Source of the DNA: Juglans regia | Taxonomy: Eukaryota > Streptophyta > Magnoliopsida > Fagales > Juglandaceae | Reading direction: 5' to 3' | Assembly: GCF_001411555.2 (NCBI RefSeq) | Contig: NW_023361600.1 | Coordinates: 310,002-374,001 of the forward strand | DNA: 64,000 bases | In this document: one piece after another, positions 1 through 11,745 of the stretch | Layout of the letters: the number at the start of each line of letters is the position of its first letter | Position numbering within the stretch: the stretch's first letter is position 1 | Translations under genes and position numbers: made by a program | The notes under the pieces: generated by a model | Seen by the model: the letters and a program-made list of their open reading frames with translations, nothing else | Told to the model about the DNA's origin: nothing | Database searches by the model: none

Positions 1-228
1 GTTTGAATATGTTTAAAAAATGTTTGAAATAAAAAGTAAAAAAAAAAAAATAGAAAAGTGCAATTTACACTAGGGCACACCAAGTGAACAAATTGAGGAG
101 ACATAGTAACACTATTCATATATTAATATTCTATAAGATTGATAAACGTGTATGATAATAATTATTTAAGAAAATTAAAAAAATACATAGAAAAAAAAAC
201 ACTCAAATGACTTTGTGTTAACTTTAAG

Positions 229-437
229 GCTCGATTTTGATACAGAAATATTCTCAATCTATCTCATCTTATGATTATAATTTGTCTAGACTCTCATATA
301 AAATATCATAAACAATTTACTTTTTTCAAATCTCAAAACAATAATAATATTAAAAATTAATATTTTATTCAACTCATCTAAAATCTTCTTATCTTATCTC
401 ATATCATATCATGTCAATAACTCATTATCCAAATGAG
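229..437. mobile_element. TCTCATC-type MITE, copy 1
   Basis: AT-rich block of about 200 bp starting GCTCGATTTTGATA and ending in TATCCAAATGAGC, so the ends are imperfect inverted repeats (GCTCRTTTGGATA read inward). Subterminal TCTCATCT motifs and an internal AATATTAAAAATTAATATTTTATTCAA core are shared with five other copies in this window. No coding capacity. Superfamily and target duplication not resolved. Confidence 0.6.
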
Positions 438-442
438 CTTAG

Positions 443-622
443 ACTCTGTTTGGATATCAAACTCTATCTCATTTCATCATTACAATTTTTATACAAAAAT
501 ATAATACAAAATTCATTTTTTCAAATTTTAAAATAAAAATAATACTAAAAAATTATATTTTAATAATATTTTATTCAACTTTCAAAAAAATATCTCATTT
601 CATCTCTCTATCCAAACCTACT
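443..622. mobile_element. TCTCATC-type MITE, copy 2
   Basis: Second copy directly after the first. It opens with CTCTGTTTGGATATC and closes with TATCCAAACCTACT, with TCTCATTTCATC tracts just inside both ends and the same A/T-rich core. The two copies lie almost head to tail, either by insertion next to each other or by tandem duplication. Confidence 0.65.
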
Positions 623-1689
623 AGATTGTCCAACACGCTTGATGGGTCTAACAGTGTACATGATTATTTATATTTTAGTTAAAAATTTCTAAAGTGAGTG
701 GAGGCCACCTGGAAATTACGTGCATACGCGCTTGTAATGCTTTCCATAACCGATAGTTGATGTTGCATCTATTTTGAACTTTCCGTCTTAGATTATTACT
801 AGTACAACTTTTATTTTTTATTTTTTTTATTTAATAGTTAAAGAAGTAAGAAATTTTATATTGTGTTTTAATTTTTTCTTAATGATTAAGAATATTAAAA
901 AAATACTTAAAAAATATAAAAATATATAAAAATTTTAAATACACTGTAATAGAAGAAGAATAAGACTATCCGTATCCTCCTTTTTGAGTCAAGGAGAAGC
1001 GAAGCTACGTAGAATCTTGGTGTGCAAATTCACTGGCCCTACGCGTTTTAAATTTCTTTATTTTTTAATGCATTATTAATGTTGATGACTACGAAAGGAG
1101 ATGTACTAGTAATGTATAATTACGTAACAGGGGCTTACATTCTTTCGTGGTATATTAACATATAATACAAATTATATAATAACTAATGTATAAATAATAT
1201 TTAATACTAATGTATTATGTATAAACACAAATATATAAATTTATAATAACAAGTAATATTACTAATATATAATAAATAAATATAATAGCATGTATTAGTA
1301 ATGTATAATAATGAATATATAATAATATGTAATACTAATGTATAAACGTTAACATAAAATAACATAAAATACTAATACATAAATTTGTACAATGATCTAT
1401 TTTTTTTTAATTCCGGTCATGTTTTAATAAAAAAAAATATTTTTTAAAAAAATTTAAGATTGTCAAATTGAAATTTTAAATGGATTAAGAAAAAAAGTCT
1501 AATAAAAAAATCAAAATCCAACTCTACTCCAAAGTTGAAATCGGCTATGCAAATTGAAGTCATAGTTGGAATCAAAGGTAGGGCACTCCCAATCCAGTAT
1601 TCTTGGTGCTCAGCCCTATTTGGCATCATTGTATTGAATGCAAGACATGAAGAGAAATTTAGCAGAATTCACATCCTAGGAAACTTTAG
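623..1689. other. AT-rich intergenic stretch
   Basis: No gene recognised. The stretch is very A/T-rich with many ATATAATA-type short repeats (1150-1400) and an A/T-rich block at 805-960 containing TTAATGATTAAGAA that resembles blocks at 7630-7760 and 49930-50100. It may include the terminal part of the CACTA element that begins to its right, but no CACTA-type terminal inverted repeat was identified. Confidence 0.5.
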
Positions 1690-1895
1690 CCTAGGAGGAT
1701 GTAGCCATCGATGCATACGTGCGAGTAAGCGTACCAATATAAGAAGCAAGCCACGTAGCCAAATCTCCGGAGCCACCGTTGTGATTATCAGGAATATCAA
1801 CTTTAATTTTACACACTTTCCTTGCTTTCTCTATGTAGACACCCCTCATAGTACCTCGACCTCGTGCTTTGACCTCGTGCTGGCTTACAACAACT
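1690..1895 (-). pseudogene. CACTA-element second ORF fragment (Transposase_24-like region)
   Basis: Reading the minus strand from about 1895 gives an open stretch with RGRGTMRGVYIEK, then KVDIPDNHNGGSGD, then GTLTRTYASM, ending at a TAG (1689-1691). This order matches the RGRGPTRG ... IPD ... GTLxRxxxPM pattern of the second protein of plant En/Spm (CACTA) transposons (Pfam Transposase_24, PF03004, by memory of the family). It lies downstream, on the same strand, of the transposase remnant at 2211-5300, which is the expected gene order. No start codon is visible and the exon limits are uncertain. The element is dead: this is a fragment without the rest of its exons. Family assignment is inference from motif order. 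Confidence 0.6.
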
Positions 1896-2210
1896 ATAAT
1901 ATACAGTAATTAAAGCATGTAATTTAATTTAATTAATTTTTTTTATAGATATTTATTACTTAAACTGAGTATTAAATGTGGTATTTAATTTGATAAAATA
2001 CATTATTCTGGTTCTAGTAATGTTGGCAGGTGAACCACACGGGGAGTCGATAATTGATGGGAATGGCACACATGTTGCTTTGCGTTTGAGAGACATATCT
2101 GTTTGAAATTGTAACAAATTGCCAAATTGGAACAAACGTTATGGATATTTATAAGAATAATACTTACAAAAATATCTGTTTGAAATTCATTCACTATCAG
2201 TTTTGCTGGA

Positions 2211-5200
2211 CTAGTCACCCTCATCCTCACTAGATACTTTAGTTGATTCATGTTCTTCTAACATTTTACCCTCAATTACTTTGAGTTGAGCATCTTCTCT
2301 ACACAATGGGATCATGTTGTGGCGCCCCCGACCCCCATGTAGAGAAAACATGGGAATCGAGACGCCGGGATGATGACAACACGATCACACATCCCAACGA
2401 AGTGCCAGTGTGTGTACATGCAACGGTGTACAAATAAAACGCAGCGGTTAATCAAGTCTACTAAGTACCAGAATTTAAATACAAACTAAACATCAGTAAA
2501 GTTTTAAAAGCAGTTATACAGTCATCCAAAATAAAGTTAACACATGTCCCAAAAATACAAAGGGTAAAATAAATAACAAGCTAGTGATCCCAGATCACTC
2601 CTCGGGCTGAGCCGTCTCCTCAGGCTCACCCTCCTCCTCCTCATCTGCATCAAAATCTGCGTTACCATAGAATGGTACCGCATGTAAGTATAACCCAAAA
2701 AATATCCAGGAATAAAGATGCATTAATGCCACCAACATGCATGCATATGAAGAAATATGCATTTTCCTCAAAATATCATTTTCCCCCAAAATGATTAATT
2801 TTCCAACACACGCCAAAATCCCATTTGGCCCAAAAATAATCCGTAAAACATTTTTCCAAAAAATGAATTACACAAAATCCAATGCACGCTATTTTCCCAG
2901 AAAATAGTCCATTTTTAATGTATGCACCATGATCTCCCCTATGGGTCATCCGCACACCCTGGCTTTGTAGCGATGCCCACTTACGCGCCCAACACGTTCG
3001 TGGGTACATCCACTACACAACGAGCGATGCCCAGTTCCGCGCCCAGCTCGTACATGGCCAAGCATCCTCTAGTCCTCACCAGCAGAAGGACCACGGAGTC
3101 GGCACGAGACCCTCTCGTCCGATCCCATTGTCGCCCAGCGACAATCCAGGGGACGTTACTCAGTTTATTCCGCTCCCGAGTAGCCAGAGGAGCTCCACCG
3201 AGATAATGCCCCATCTCGGCTTGGGGTTCGTGATACACACGCACCCAACAAATCATTCACATGAAAACCCAGTTTTCATAAACACATGAACATGAATGCA
3301 ATACACGAAAACCCAGTTTTCCTTTACAAACATGAACATGCATGAAATAATGAAATGCACATGAACCAACCAATCCAAAATCCATCAATAACCAATAACC
3401 AATAACCAATCCAATCAAACCAACAACTCCAATCACAAGTCCATCCGACCCCCGTACTCCTCGGACTCAGTCCGGCATGCCAAAAAAATACAGTGAAATG
3501 GGTTAGTGCAAAAATACATAAAATTCATGAGAATTCTTTGGAGAAATACTTACAGTGCTATATGATAATTTCCGGAGGATCACGAAGCTGAAAAAGGCGA
3601 CGTCTGAGCAACACCACAGTGTAAAATACACTGTGGCCGTGGGTCACAAATACCAACTTTTCAACGGAGACAAACGATGACCCAAAAATGGTAGGATAGG
3701 GCCTAGAGAGGTCGGTGAAGCCAATGGTGGTGGTGGTTTGCCGTGGATGACGGCGCAAATGGTGGTTTAAGGCCAAAAATGTACAAATCGGAAATGGACT
3801 TGGTGGGGCTTCACCGGTGACGGATCGGAGCTGGGGTTGGGTCCAATAGGTTGCCAAGAGGTCGGGGATGATGTGGTAGGAAGATGGTGGCCAATGGCGG
3901 TGCGACGGCGACGCAATGGCGGAAAGAGTGCCGCGGCTTCGTGGGTCTCGTGGGGGCTAACGGCGGCTTGGATGGAAGTGAGGTTGGTGGGGTAGGACGA
4001 CCGGCGGGAGGGGAACACGAGGGGATGGGCGGTGAGAGTCACTGCCGGCTCACGGCGGCGGGCTGGGTGGAGGCCGAAGTCGCACGGGAGAGAGGAGAGA
4101 GTTGGGTCGCGCGGGAAAGAAAGAAGACCGAAGGAAATAAGCAGAAAAGAAAAAAGGAAGGAAAAGAAAAGGAGAGGAAAGAAAAAGAGGGGAAAAGAAA
4201 TGAGGTCCAATCCTCATAATTGGGGTCACAAAAATGATCCAACGGAAATGATTTTAAAACCATAAGTTAAATAAAATAATTTAAACGTAATGGTAAAGTC
4301 AAATTAAAATAATTAAATCACACAGTAATTAATTTAAATGCATAACAATAAATAAATATCAAGAAAGCACATAAAAATAATTTTCACCAAATTAAAAATC
4401 CTAAAAATAACCCAATTAAAATCCAGAAATTTTAAAACAAGAGAATAATTTTTTGAATAACATAAAAATAATCCTTCAATAAAAACACACTAAAATACGG
4501 GGTGTTACACATGTCATATTAGCTTAGATCAACAAATAGATTGATGCCTGATTTGTTTTCTTAATAACCTTCCTCATTTGCTAGACCATCAACTTCTTCA
4601 TGTGGTTCGTTTGCTTCTGGAATGTAATCATATACATTTCTTGGTGCAAACTTCTTTACTACCCGCCATGGGTTCCCGTACTCTGGATCATCTAAATAAC
4701 AAACTTGATTCGCTCAGCAAGCGAGAATGAAATAATTGTCCTCATATCGTGTGCGAGATGTATTAACACTCACAAAATATTCATCGTTAAACACTCCCAA
4801 CCTAGAATTTGAGACATCCCACCAATTACATTTAAACAACCAGACCATATATCCCCCCACATACTTTAACGCTATGATATCTTCCACAATTTTGTAGAAG
4901 TCAATGTTATCATCCCCATGATTTTCTTTGACTACGACCCCACAAGTTTAAGTTTTCCTATATTGTTCTTTGTCAGGTGTGTGAAATCTACATCTACGCA
5001 CCAAACATCTTGAGTATTGGATGGCCTACTTGGACGACCACATCTCGAAGCATATAGTTTTGGTGAGATTTCTTCTAAATTTTTACCATATTTCGATACA
5101 ACCTAAATCAATAAATATCTTTATATTTATATTGATGTTAGATAGAAAAAAAGTGGAATTTAGTGGTATGAAGTTCGTATTATAAGATAGGGTTTTATAG

Positions 5201-5300
5201 TAATATCGTATCTTCAAACCACGAGGCGAATTCCTCTTCGTACGTCTTTTCTACGTCAGTTACATCATTCATGCAAAGAAGTTGTATATGTTCACTGTGC
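2211..5300 (-). pseudogene. CACTA (En/Spm) transposase, C-terminal part, interrupted by a solo LTR
   Basis: On the minus strand, about 5300-5195 encodes LCMNDVTDVEKTYEEEFASW, the end of the DUF4218-like region of tnp2. After an apparent intron ending in TTTAG, about 5090-4561 encodes KYGKNLEEISPKLYASRCG, FHTPDKEQYRKT, DFYKIVEDIIALKY and WLFKCNWWDVSNSRLGVF, the DUF4216-like C-terminal domain of CACTA transposases. Damage: a frameshift near 5010, stops in place of Q-type codons (TAA at about 4945 and 4561, another TAA near 4520), and a TGA near 4714. The solo LTR at 2318-4509 sits in this reading frame. If the LTR and one TSD copy are ignored, the frame continues across the junction as DMIPLCREDAQLKVIEG to a TAG at 2211-2213. 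The residues in order and their spacing make the assignment strong; exon borders are inferred. Confidence 0.8.
2318..4509 (-). mobile_element. Solo LTR of a Tekay/Del-like gypsy retrotransposon
   Basis: Flanked by a perfect 5-bp target duplication CATGT (2313-2317 and 4510-4514). Read on the minus strand it begins TGTAACACCCCGTATTTTAG and ends GGGGGCGCCACA, so it has the TG...CA ends of an LTR. It has no gag or pol sequence inside, so it is an LTR left after recombination between the two LTRs of a full element. The TGTAACACCCC start and length above 2 kb are typical of Tekay/Del gypsy LTRs (family knowledge). The GC-rich half (about 3560-4210) lies on the promoter-distal side. Open frames in this part have no recognisable protein and are judged spurious. 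Confidence 0.85.
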
Positions 5301-5309
5301 ATGTTTGTA

Positions 5310-5719
5310 TGTGTTAATTATTATAAAATAATATATTTATACTATAATATAAATAAACTAATAATTTAGGATATGTAAATATTATATTATTACTAATATT
5401 AATAATCTGTAAAATAGGATCGGACGGGACCGAAAATGAAAAAATTGAAAGTTTCGATTTCGGTAACTAATCGGTCCGATATCGGATATACCGGTTCAAT
5501 TATAAAAAATATACAAAACTTGACCAAATCGGACATGTTACACCCTTATATAGAGGCATAGATAGCAAATTAGTTTATTAGAGACAAATAGTCATTTATT
5601 TTATAAGTTCACTACAGTTTTACTTATTTCAGGTTGAAATTTCAATAAATTTTAGCTCACTTAGGAAATTATAACGTGTTTGTTCCCGTGTCTAAAAATA
5701 TGAATATTAAAATCATTGC

Positions 5720-5761
<42 letters not shown>

Positions 5762-6730
5762 GTTTGTTCCTGACATCCTGTTTCTGTTTATAATAGCTAT
5801 GTTTTAAAAAAAATCATCTCTTTCTAGCGATCATATTTCTTTTAAAAAAATATATTGTACTTTTCTAATTGGAGAAAATGGAGAGAATAAGAGAGATTCT
5901 TGGGAGCTAAATGAAAGATAATAAATATTTGATAATGGAGAATAAAAGCAAGACTATTACAAATATTTTTAATGAAAAAATCTCTTTCATACATATTTTT
6001 TATATTTATATTTTATTATTCTTTGCTCAATATTGTAAACATATAAAACATTATTTAAAAATTAAGGTTGACATCTATCAAAATTAGGTTTAATCCAAAA
6101 AAAAACATTAATAAGTCCATTTAAATAATTGAGAGAATAACAACAACGATAGGGTTCTCTGGCCCCTTTACTTTAGTAATCTTATTAGTGAAGTATTAAG
6201 TAATGCCCTTCAATTTTCTTCTATAAAAAGTAGTGAACATGTATTGGGGGTTGGGCTCTGAGAGAGAGGGAAGCAACATGCTTCGAGGTTTTCCACGATC
6301 TTTTGGTAGGTGGGCTTACTCTTTGAGCCACGAGGCATACTGATATGGGCCTAGGCTAGTGATGGGCCGTCATCAATGGCTAAGGTCAGACCATGACCAT
6401 AACTCATCTCTCCAGATTGTTCAAAATAAAATTTCAAAAGAACTGTTTGCATGTAAATATCTAGAAAAAGAAAAGGACAAGGTTTTAGTTTGTTCAATTT
6501 TACAGGATGTGTACAAAGAGCTCTCTAATCTTTTAAAAATTGATACTTATAAATGATTTTTTGTGGTAAATATAAATATTTGTGTGTGTGTACGAGTTAG
6601 ATATATATTTCTCTATATGTCTGTACAGTTTGAAGTATCAAATTATGTAATTAAAAGTAACCAAAACTAGAATTAGAACTAAACTTAAAAATTGATTTAT
6701 TTGAGTATCTTGGCAGAATAGATCTTAATG
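5310..6730. other. AT-rich intergenic stretch with hAT-like remnant
   Basis: No gene supported. Contains a GGTCCGATATCGG/ACCGGTTC-rich patch at 5418-5500 ending in TTACACCCTTA at 5549, resembling the right end of the TAGGGGTG hAT-type elements described at 26100 and 59298. A 65-codon open frame at 6359-6556 has no recognisable motif and is probably chance. Confidence 0.5.
5723..5757. repeat. (AT)n microsatellite
   Basis: About 17 uninterrupted AT units. Confidence 0.95.
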
Positions 6731-6734
6731 GAAA

Positions 6735-7080
6735 TGCTTGGAAACAATTCTTATCACATTCCATCTCATCTAATATTATCTCATCTCATTTCTTTCTCAA
6801 ACATCATTCAAGCATAAATACTTTCAAATTAATTATTACAGTTTTTCCAAATTAAAAGCAAAAAGCAATTCAACTTTTTAAATTTTTAAATAAAAATTAT
6901 ATTCTAATCATATTTTAATTTTATAATATTTTTATTTCAACTTTTTTTTTCTTTCATTTTTCAAAATCCAAAAAATATATAGTTCAGATTATTTCACTAC
7001 TATTCACAAATCATCTTATCACTATTTACAAAAGTCTCGTATCATCTCATTTCCCAAAAATCCCTTAAAATTCCTATATC
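6735..7080. mobile_element. TCTCATC-type MITE, copy 3
   Basis: Carries CCATCTCATCTAATATTATCTCATCTC near the left end (split here only by wording), the ATATTCTAATCATATTTTAATTTTATAATATTTTTATT-like core, and CATCTCATTTCCCAAAAA on the right, followed by ATCCCTTAAAA. It is longer than copies 1 and 2. A shorter related block with GTGTTTGGAAATCATT, TTTCTCATCATATCTCATC and AAGCATCCCTTAA follows at 7211-7312. Confidence 0.6.
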
Positions 7081-7210
7081 AAAAGAGTCTGTGTTGACCA
7101 ACCTTCCATTCCAAATATCAAGACCTAAACATTTGTGCTACTTAGAATGAGAGAATAGGTAATTTGTGAGAGCATACCGGTAAATTTGGGTTCAATGGCA
7201 TGCACTAGGG

Positions 7211-7312
7211 ACGTGTTTGGAAATCATTTTTTTACTATTATTTACAAACCATTGCACTAGTATTCACCGATTTCTCATCATATCTCATCCTCAAGCATCC
7301 CTTAAAAGTGGT
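7211..7312. mobile_element. TCTCATC-type MITE, short fragment
   Basis: About 100 bp with GTGTTTGGAAATCA at one end and CTCATCATATCTCATCCTC near the other, a truncated relative of the element at 6735-7080. Confidence 0.4.
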
Positions 7313-7955
7313 AATGCGGGAAGAGGAAAACATAGATCTCTATCTTCTATATTTTACTGAAGTCTTCTTTTTTTAAAAAAAAATGATAGGAAAATAATTA
7401 TTGTTTTCATAAAAATTACCAAGCTTTTGCTTTTGTAGCTATGAAATATAATTATTTTCATAAGAATTTTATTGTCACATTGATCAGACCAAACATATCA
7501 AACAACAAATATATCAAACAACAAATAATGTTATCCAAAATAGCTTTGTTGCTTTAGGACCGTCTAAAGGAGACCTCCAAACACGCCCCCTAAAATTAAT
7601 GATAGTGCACGTTCACCGCTGGGTATACCATTAGTGCATTTCAATTTTTTTTTTCTTTCATTTTTTTTCAACATTTTTTTAACATCCTTAATCATTAAGA
7701 AAAAAAAATACACAACTCTACTAATATTCAATCCTTAACTATTAAGCAAAAAAAACTAAAATACTCCAATTGTAACTTTGAGGGGCTCCACTAGCATTTT
7801 CCTAAAATTAAACATGAGTAAAAAGGTCAAATTTTGCCATGTGGTACTAGGCTTCCTCGAAGAACACCAAGACACAACAAGTTCTGCTATCGCATTAGAG
7901 AAAGAGAGACGTACAGCTGAAGAGGGCGATAATGGGTGGAGAAGCACTTGAAGAG
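7313..7955. other. Intergenic stretch, no gene seen
   Basis: A/T-rich. The only structure noted is a dispersed repeat block at about 7630-7760 with TTAATCATTAAGAA, similar to 840-960 and to the region upstream of the host gene at 49930-50100. Confidence 0.5.
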
Positions 7956-7959
7956 GATT

Positions 7960-9170
7960 CCACGCATTAGAGCCATGAAATGAGCATACTTCGATAATCT
8001 ATCTACCACCACCATTACAACAAAATACCCTTTAGAAGTAGGTAGACCTTCCACAAAGTCCATAGAAACATCCGTCTAGATCTTTTGTCGAATTGGAAGG
8101 GGTTGCAACAACCTAGCTGGGTGTATACTCTCCACTTTATTCCTTTGGCAGACATCACACTATTTAATAAACTTCTTTAGGTCACTCTTCATTCCAAGCC
8201 AATAAAAGTCTGCCCTTGCCCTTTGTAGTGACTTGTGAAAGCCAGATGGCCTGCAAGAGGGCTTGAGTGGATAAACTGCAATATCTTCATCTTCAACTCA
8301 ATGGAATCTGAAACATAAATTCTCTCTTTTCTAAATAGAACCCCATGTCTAAGAGTAAGCTTAGACTTTTGAGAATCACCATTCTGGAACAAAGCCAATT
8401 GTTGCTTAATAAACTCATCAGTTTCATAAGCCTTCTGTCGCTCCAACCAAGAAGGATTAGGAAAGGAAATAACAGATAAGGATAAGGACTCTTCATTTTC
8501 ACCTCTCCTTGACAAAGCATCAACTGCTTTATTTTCTACACCTTTTTTTATTTTCAATTGAGAAGCCATATCCAATCAACTTTGAAATCCACTTTTGCTG
8601 GGCAGGTGTCCCCACTTTCTGCTCAAGTAAAAACTTTAAATTGTGATGGTCAGTACATATAACAAACGACCCCCCACAAATAAGGCCTCTATTTTACTTT
8701 ACTGCTATCACTAGCTCAAGCAACTCCTTCTCATATGTGGACAACTGCAAGTTTCTACCTTCCACAACTTGGCTAAAAAAAGCCAATGGTTTATGAGTCT
8801 GTATCAACATAGCACCCATTCCACTGCCACATGCATCGCAATCAATCACAAAAGTTTGATTAAACCAGATAAGCTTTAAACCGATGGTTTTGTGACTACC
8901 AACTACAACGGCTCAAATGCCTCAATAGCTTCTTCAGACCATAGAGAATTATCCTTCTCAACAAGGATGTTAAAGGGGCTGCAATATGAGCATAATCCTT
9001 TATAAATTTTCTATAATAGCCAGTCAACCCTAAGAAGCGCGTTAATAATGGCTTGACATTCTGTATTGGCCAGCTGATCATAGAATCTAATTTCTTAGGA
9101 TATGCTCTCACACCCTCCTTTGAAATTAGATGGCCTAAGTATTCAATTTATGAGCAAGCAAATCGACATT
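7960..9170 (-). pseudogene. Ty3/gypsy pol remnant (RT end, RNase H, integrase)
   Basis: Minus strand, in order from 9111: RPIQN-type linker, LTRFLGLTGYYRKFIKDYAHIA (the connection after reverse transcriptase, here shown only in part), then a damaged RNase H containing DACGSGMGA and YEKELLELV-like text, then KIKKGVENKAVDALSRR at about 8550-8500. After that come the integrase zinc region (HSSPLAGH, CDVCQRNK) and the start of the integrase core ([27 protein letters not shown]) at about 8080-7985. There are many stops and frameshifts. Upstream RT, protease and gag are missing, and the fragment is cut at about 9175 where the tandem LTR-like units begin. Assignment to gypsy rests on domain order RT-RNaseH-integrase; the lineage is not determined. 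Confidence 0.8.
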
Positions 9171-9175
9171 TAGAC

Positions 9176-11745
9176 TTCCTGGCCCCTGCCATGACATGCC
9201 CTTGACAGCCCAAGGTGAGGCTAGTTACATGCCTCAGCACACACCAGCAGCACATGGCCTGACCATCAGCATGCCTAGGCCATGTCACGACATGCCCAGC
9301 TTGCGTAGCCTAGCGCGCGAAGCCATGCTGTAAAGACCCCATCAAAAACCGCCCTAGGACAAGGTCCTAGACATGCATGGACAACCAAGATTGGGCCACT
9401 TCTGGAGTCAAGGCCAACCTTAGAGGACTTCCCTAGGGGTCTAGTGTATACCCTAGGAAGATTGCAAAAATGACACAGGTCAATTAGAACATGGCTCACA
9501 TTTGCCCACTTGATCGTACCATGGTTCAGCCTTCACAGCCTATTGACACTGCCACTGACATGCCAGGACAACCCCTTGATATTGTCGCTGACATGCCTGG
9601 ACAGTCCCCTGGCACAGCCCTTGACACTATCCCTGACATGCCATGGCACGTCCAGCAGCAGCCTAGTGCCTATTAGCATGCCCACCAGCCCACCAGCATG
9701 GCTAGCAGTCAGCCCCAGCGCCCACCAACCTGCCCACCAGCATCAGCAGGCCATCAGCAAGCCCACAGGCATGCCATGGCCCCTGCCATGGCACGCCTAG
9801 GACAGGCTTGCAGACAGGCCATGGCGCCCACCTGATAGCACCAAGATAACCCCACAGGCATGCCATGGCCCCTGCCATGATTGCCCAGGATGCCCAGTAA
9901 GACTGGTGACCAGGCCAGCCCGCTCAGCTTGCCCAGCGCGAAGGATGCCCAGCCTGGCCTGCGAGGCCTAGAGCCTAGGCCCTTGCCTGGGCCATGCCAG
10001 CCATGGGCCAGCCAAGGCCACCAAGGGCCAATGTAGTGGGCCCCCATGGGCCCCATGCCCCTATAAGCTATTTCTTTATTTATTTTATTTATCAAGGGAC
10101 CAATTAGGGTTTCCACCTTGTATTCTCAATAAATAGGACCCTTAGTCATTTAGTTTACATCTTTTGAACCTTTGGTAAATTCCCTAAGTGGGTAGACTTG
10201 TTCTTGAGATCACCCTTTCGGTGCTAGGCACTTGGGCTACTTGGGTGCAATTCGTGAATCCCTAGTAGAGAATCAGCACCTTGCAATTCGTGAATATGAG
10301 TGATTCAACTTATCTTGTTCTTGCAACTTGGTGCAATTTGTGAATCCAAGTTGTGTTATCTTTGTTATTCGAGTTTATCAATATAAGAGGTTTATTCCAT
10401 TTATGTGCAATTCGTGCATCATAGTGGAATTGGCTATTTTTTGTTCACTTTGTTCATTGTGTTCTTCATCTGTTCTTAGTGTTCATCCCTTATCTATCCT
10501 TGTTCATGTATGTTTTCTATCTTGTTCATCTACATTTTCTTGCATATCTAAATATCCATATAAACCAAAAAGTGTTTTCATATTCCTTTGTTGAGTCCAT
10601 TCATCTTTGTGCCTTCTTGACTTGGTGGTGAAGTTGTTCATCATTGTATTCTTGAATGTTCAGATGTGTTCATCCATATTGTTCACTCATTCGATCCACC
10701 CAAACACTAAGTCTCGCCCACTATAATGTTTGCCCTAGTCCACTTTCCATAAATTACCTAGCTGCCCCCTCCATACAACCCTAGTCCATATACTCCACTT
10801 TCATATTCGGCTACCACAAAGTCTTCATCCAACTAAGCCCTAGTCGACTTACACATTGCCCCCACTCACACAAACCCTAGCCGTCCATCAAGAGACCTCT
10901 TTGGCAACTTCCTTAATTCAGGAAAAGTTGACTCACTCCAATCACTCATCTAATTCCTTAAATCTCTCAACTCCTTCCATAGATCTAGTCAACCAAAGAT
11001 TCCATCATCTTGCCATATTCAAATCCAAATCCTATCTTCCTTATCTTATCCTAGCAAATCCCTAAAGTCAAGGAGCAACCCTTAACTCATTCAAACTTCA
11101 TCTCATCTACCATATCCAATCCCTCAAATCTCTCATTCCCTACAATAACTCAAGTCAACCAAAGATCACAATCATATTTTGTCATATTCAAATCTATCTT
11201 CCATCTCCTAATCCCTAAAGTCAAAGAGCAACCCTAAACTCATTCAAACACTTTTTCAAACCCTAGCATCTCATCCAAGACTACAACCCTAGTCCATCTC
11301 TTCCCATTCTCGAAATCACCCTTAGCCACCACACAAAACCTTAGCTATACTTCACCATACCAACCCTAATCATCATCCAAGAGGCCCCAACATCAAGGGC
11401 AACCCTCAAGCCATCCACATTGTATCAAACACCCATAATCCTAAGCCAATCTTCAAAGACCACGTCAACCCTAGTTCATTCCCATAGTCCACGGCAACCC
11501 TAGTTGCCTCCAACCCGTAATCCTAGCTTCATCTCATCCACTCAACCCTAACCCCATCATCTTGGCGCCTTACTCAAGAACAAGTCTCTAGCCGCCCACA
11601 TTGATTTGCCTTCCCTAAACACTTAGCCTATCCAAGTTCATCATCATCTCCATCATTTCATCACTCAAACACTATCACATTGTTAAAGGCCAAGCAAGTT
11701 GGCAAGGTCACTCGGTCATCATCCTCACCAAGGCAAGCTCATGGT
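9176..11745 (+). repeat. LTR-like tandem unit A
   Basis: First of two head-to-tail related units. It has a GCCATG/CCAGCC-rich GC block (about 9500-10055), then TTTATTTTATTTATCAAGGGAC, then AGGGTTTCCA and a TATA-like CAATAAATAGG at about 10126-10136. Next come several copies of TGCAATTCGTGAATC (about 10248-10345) and a long CCCTAG/TCCAT-rich tail. The unit boundary near 9370 is approximate. The TATA-like box followed by a repeated leader suggests the U3-R-U5 order of an LTR on the plus strand, but no protein gene or paired terminal sequence proves it. Open frames across the GC block have no protein motif. Confidence 0.5.

Noticed and set aside
1535..1909. 124-codon plus-strand open frame
   Set aside because: The opposite strand carries the CACTA second-ORF motifs; the plus frame is a shadow.
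3558..4265. Open frames of 74-147 codons in the GC-rich half of the solo LTR
   Set aside because: No domain, both strands, within a non-coding LTR.
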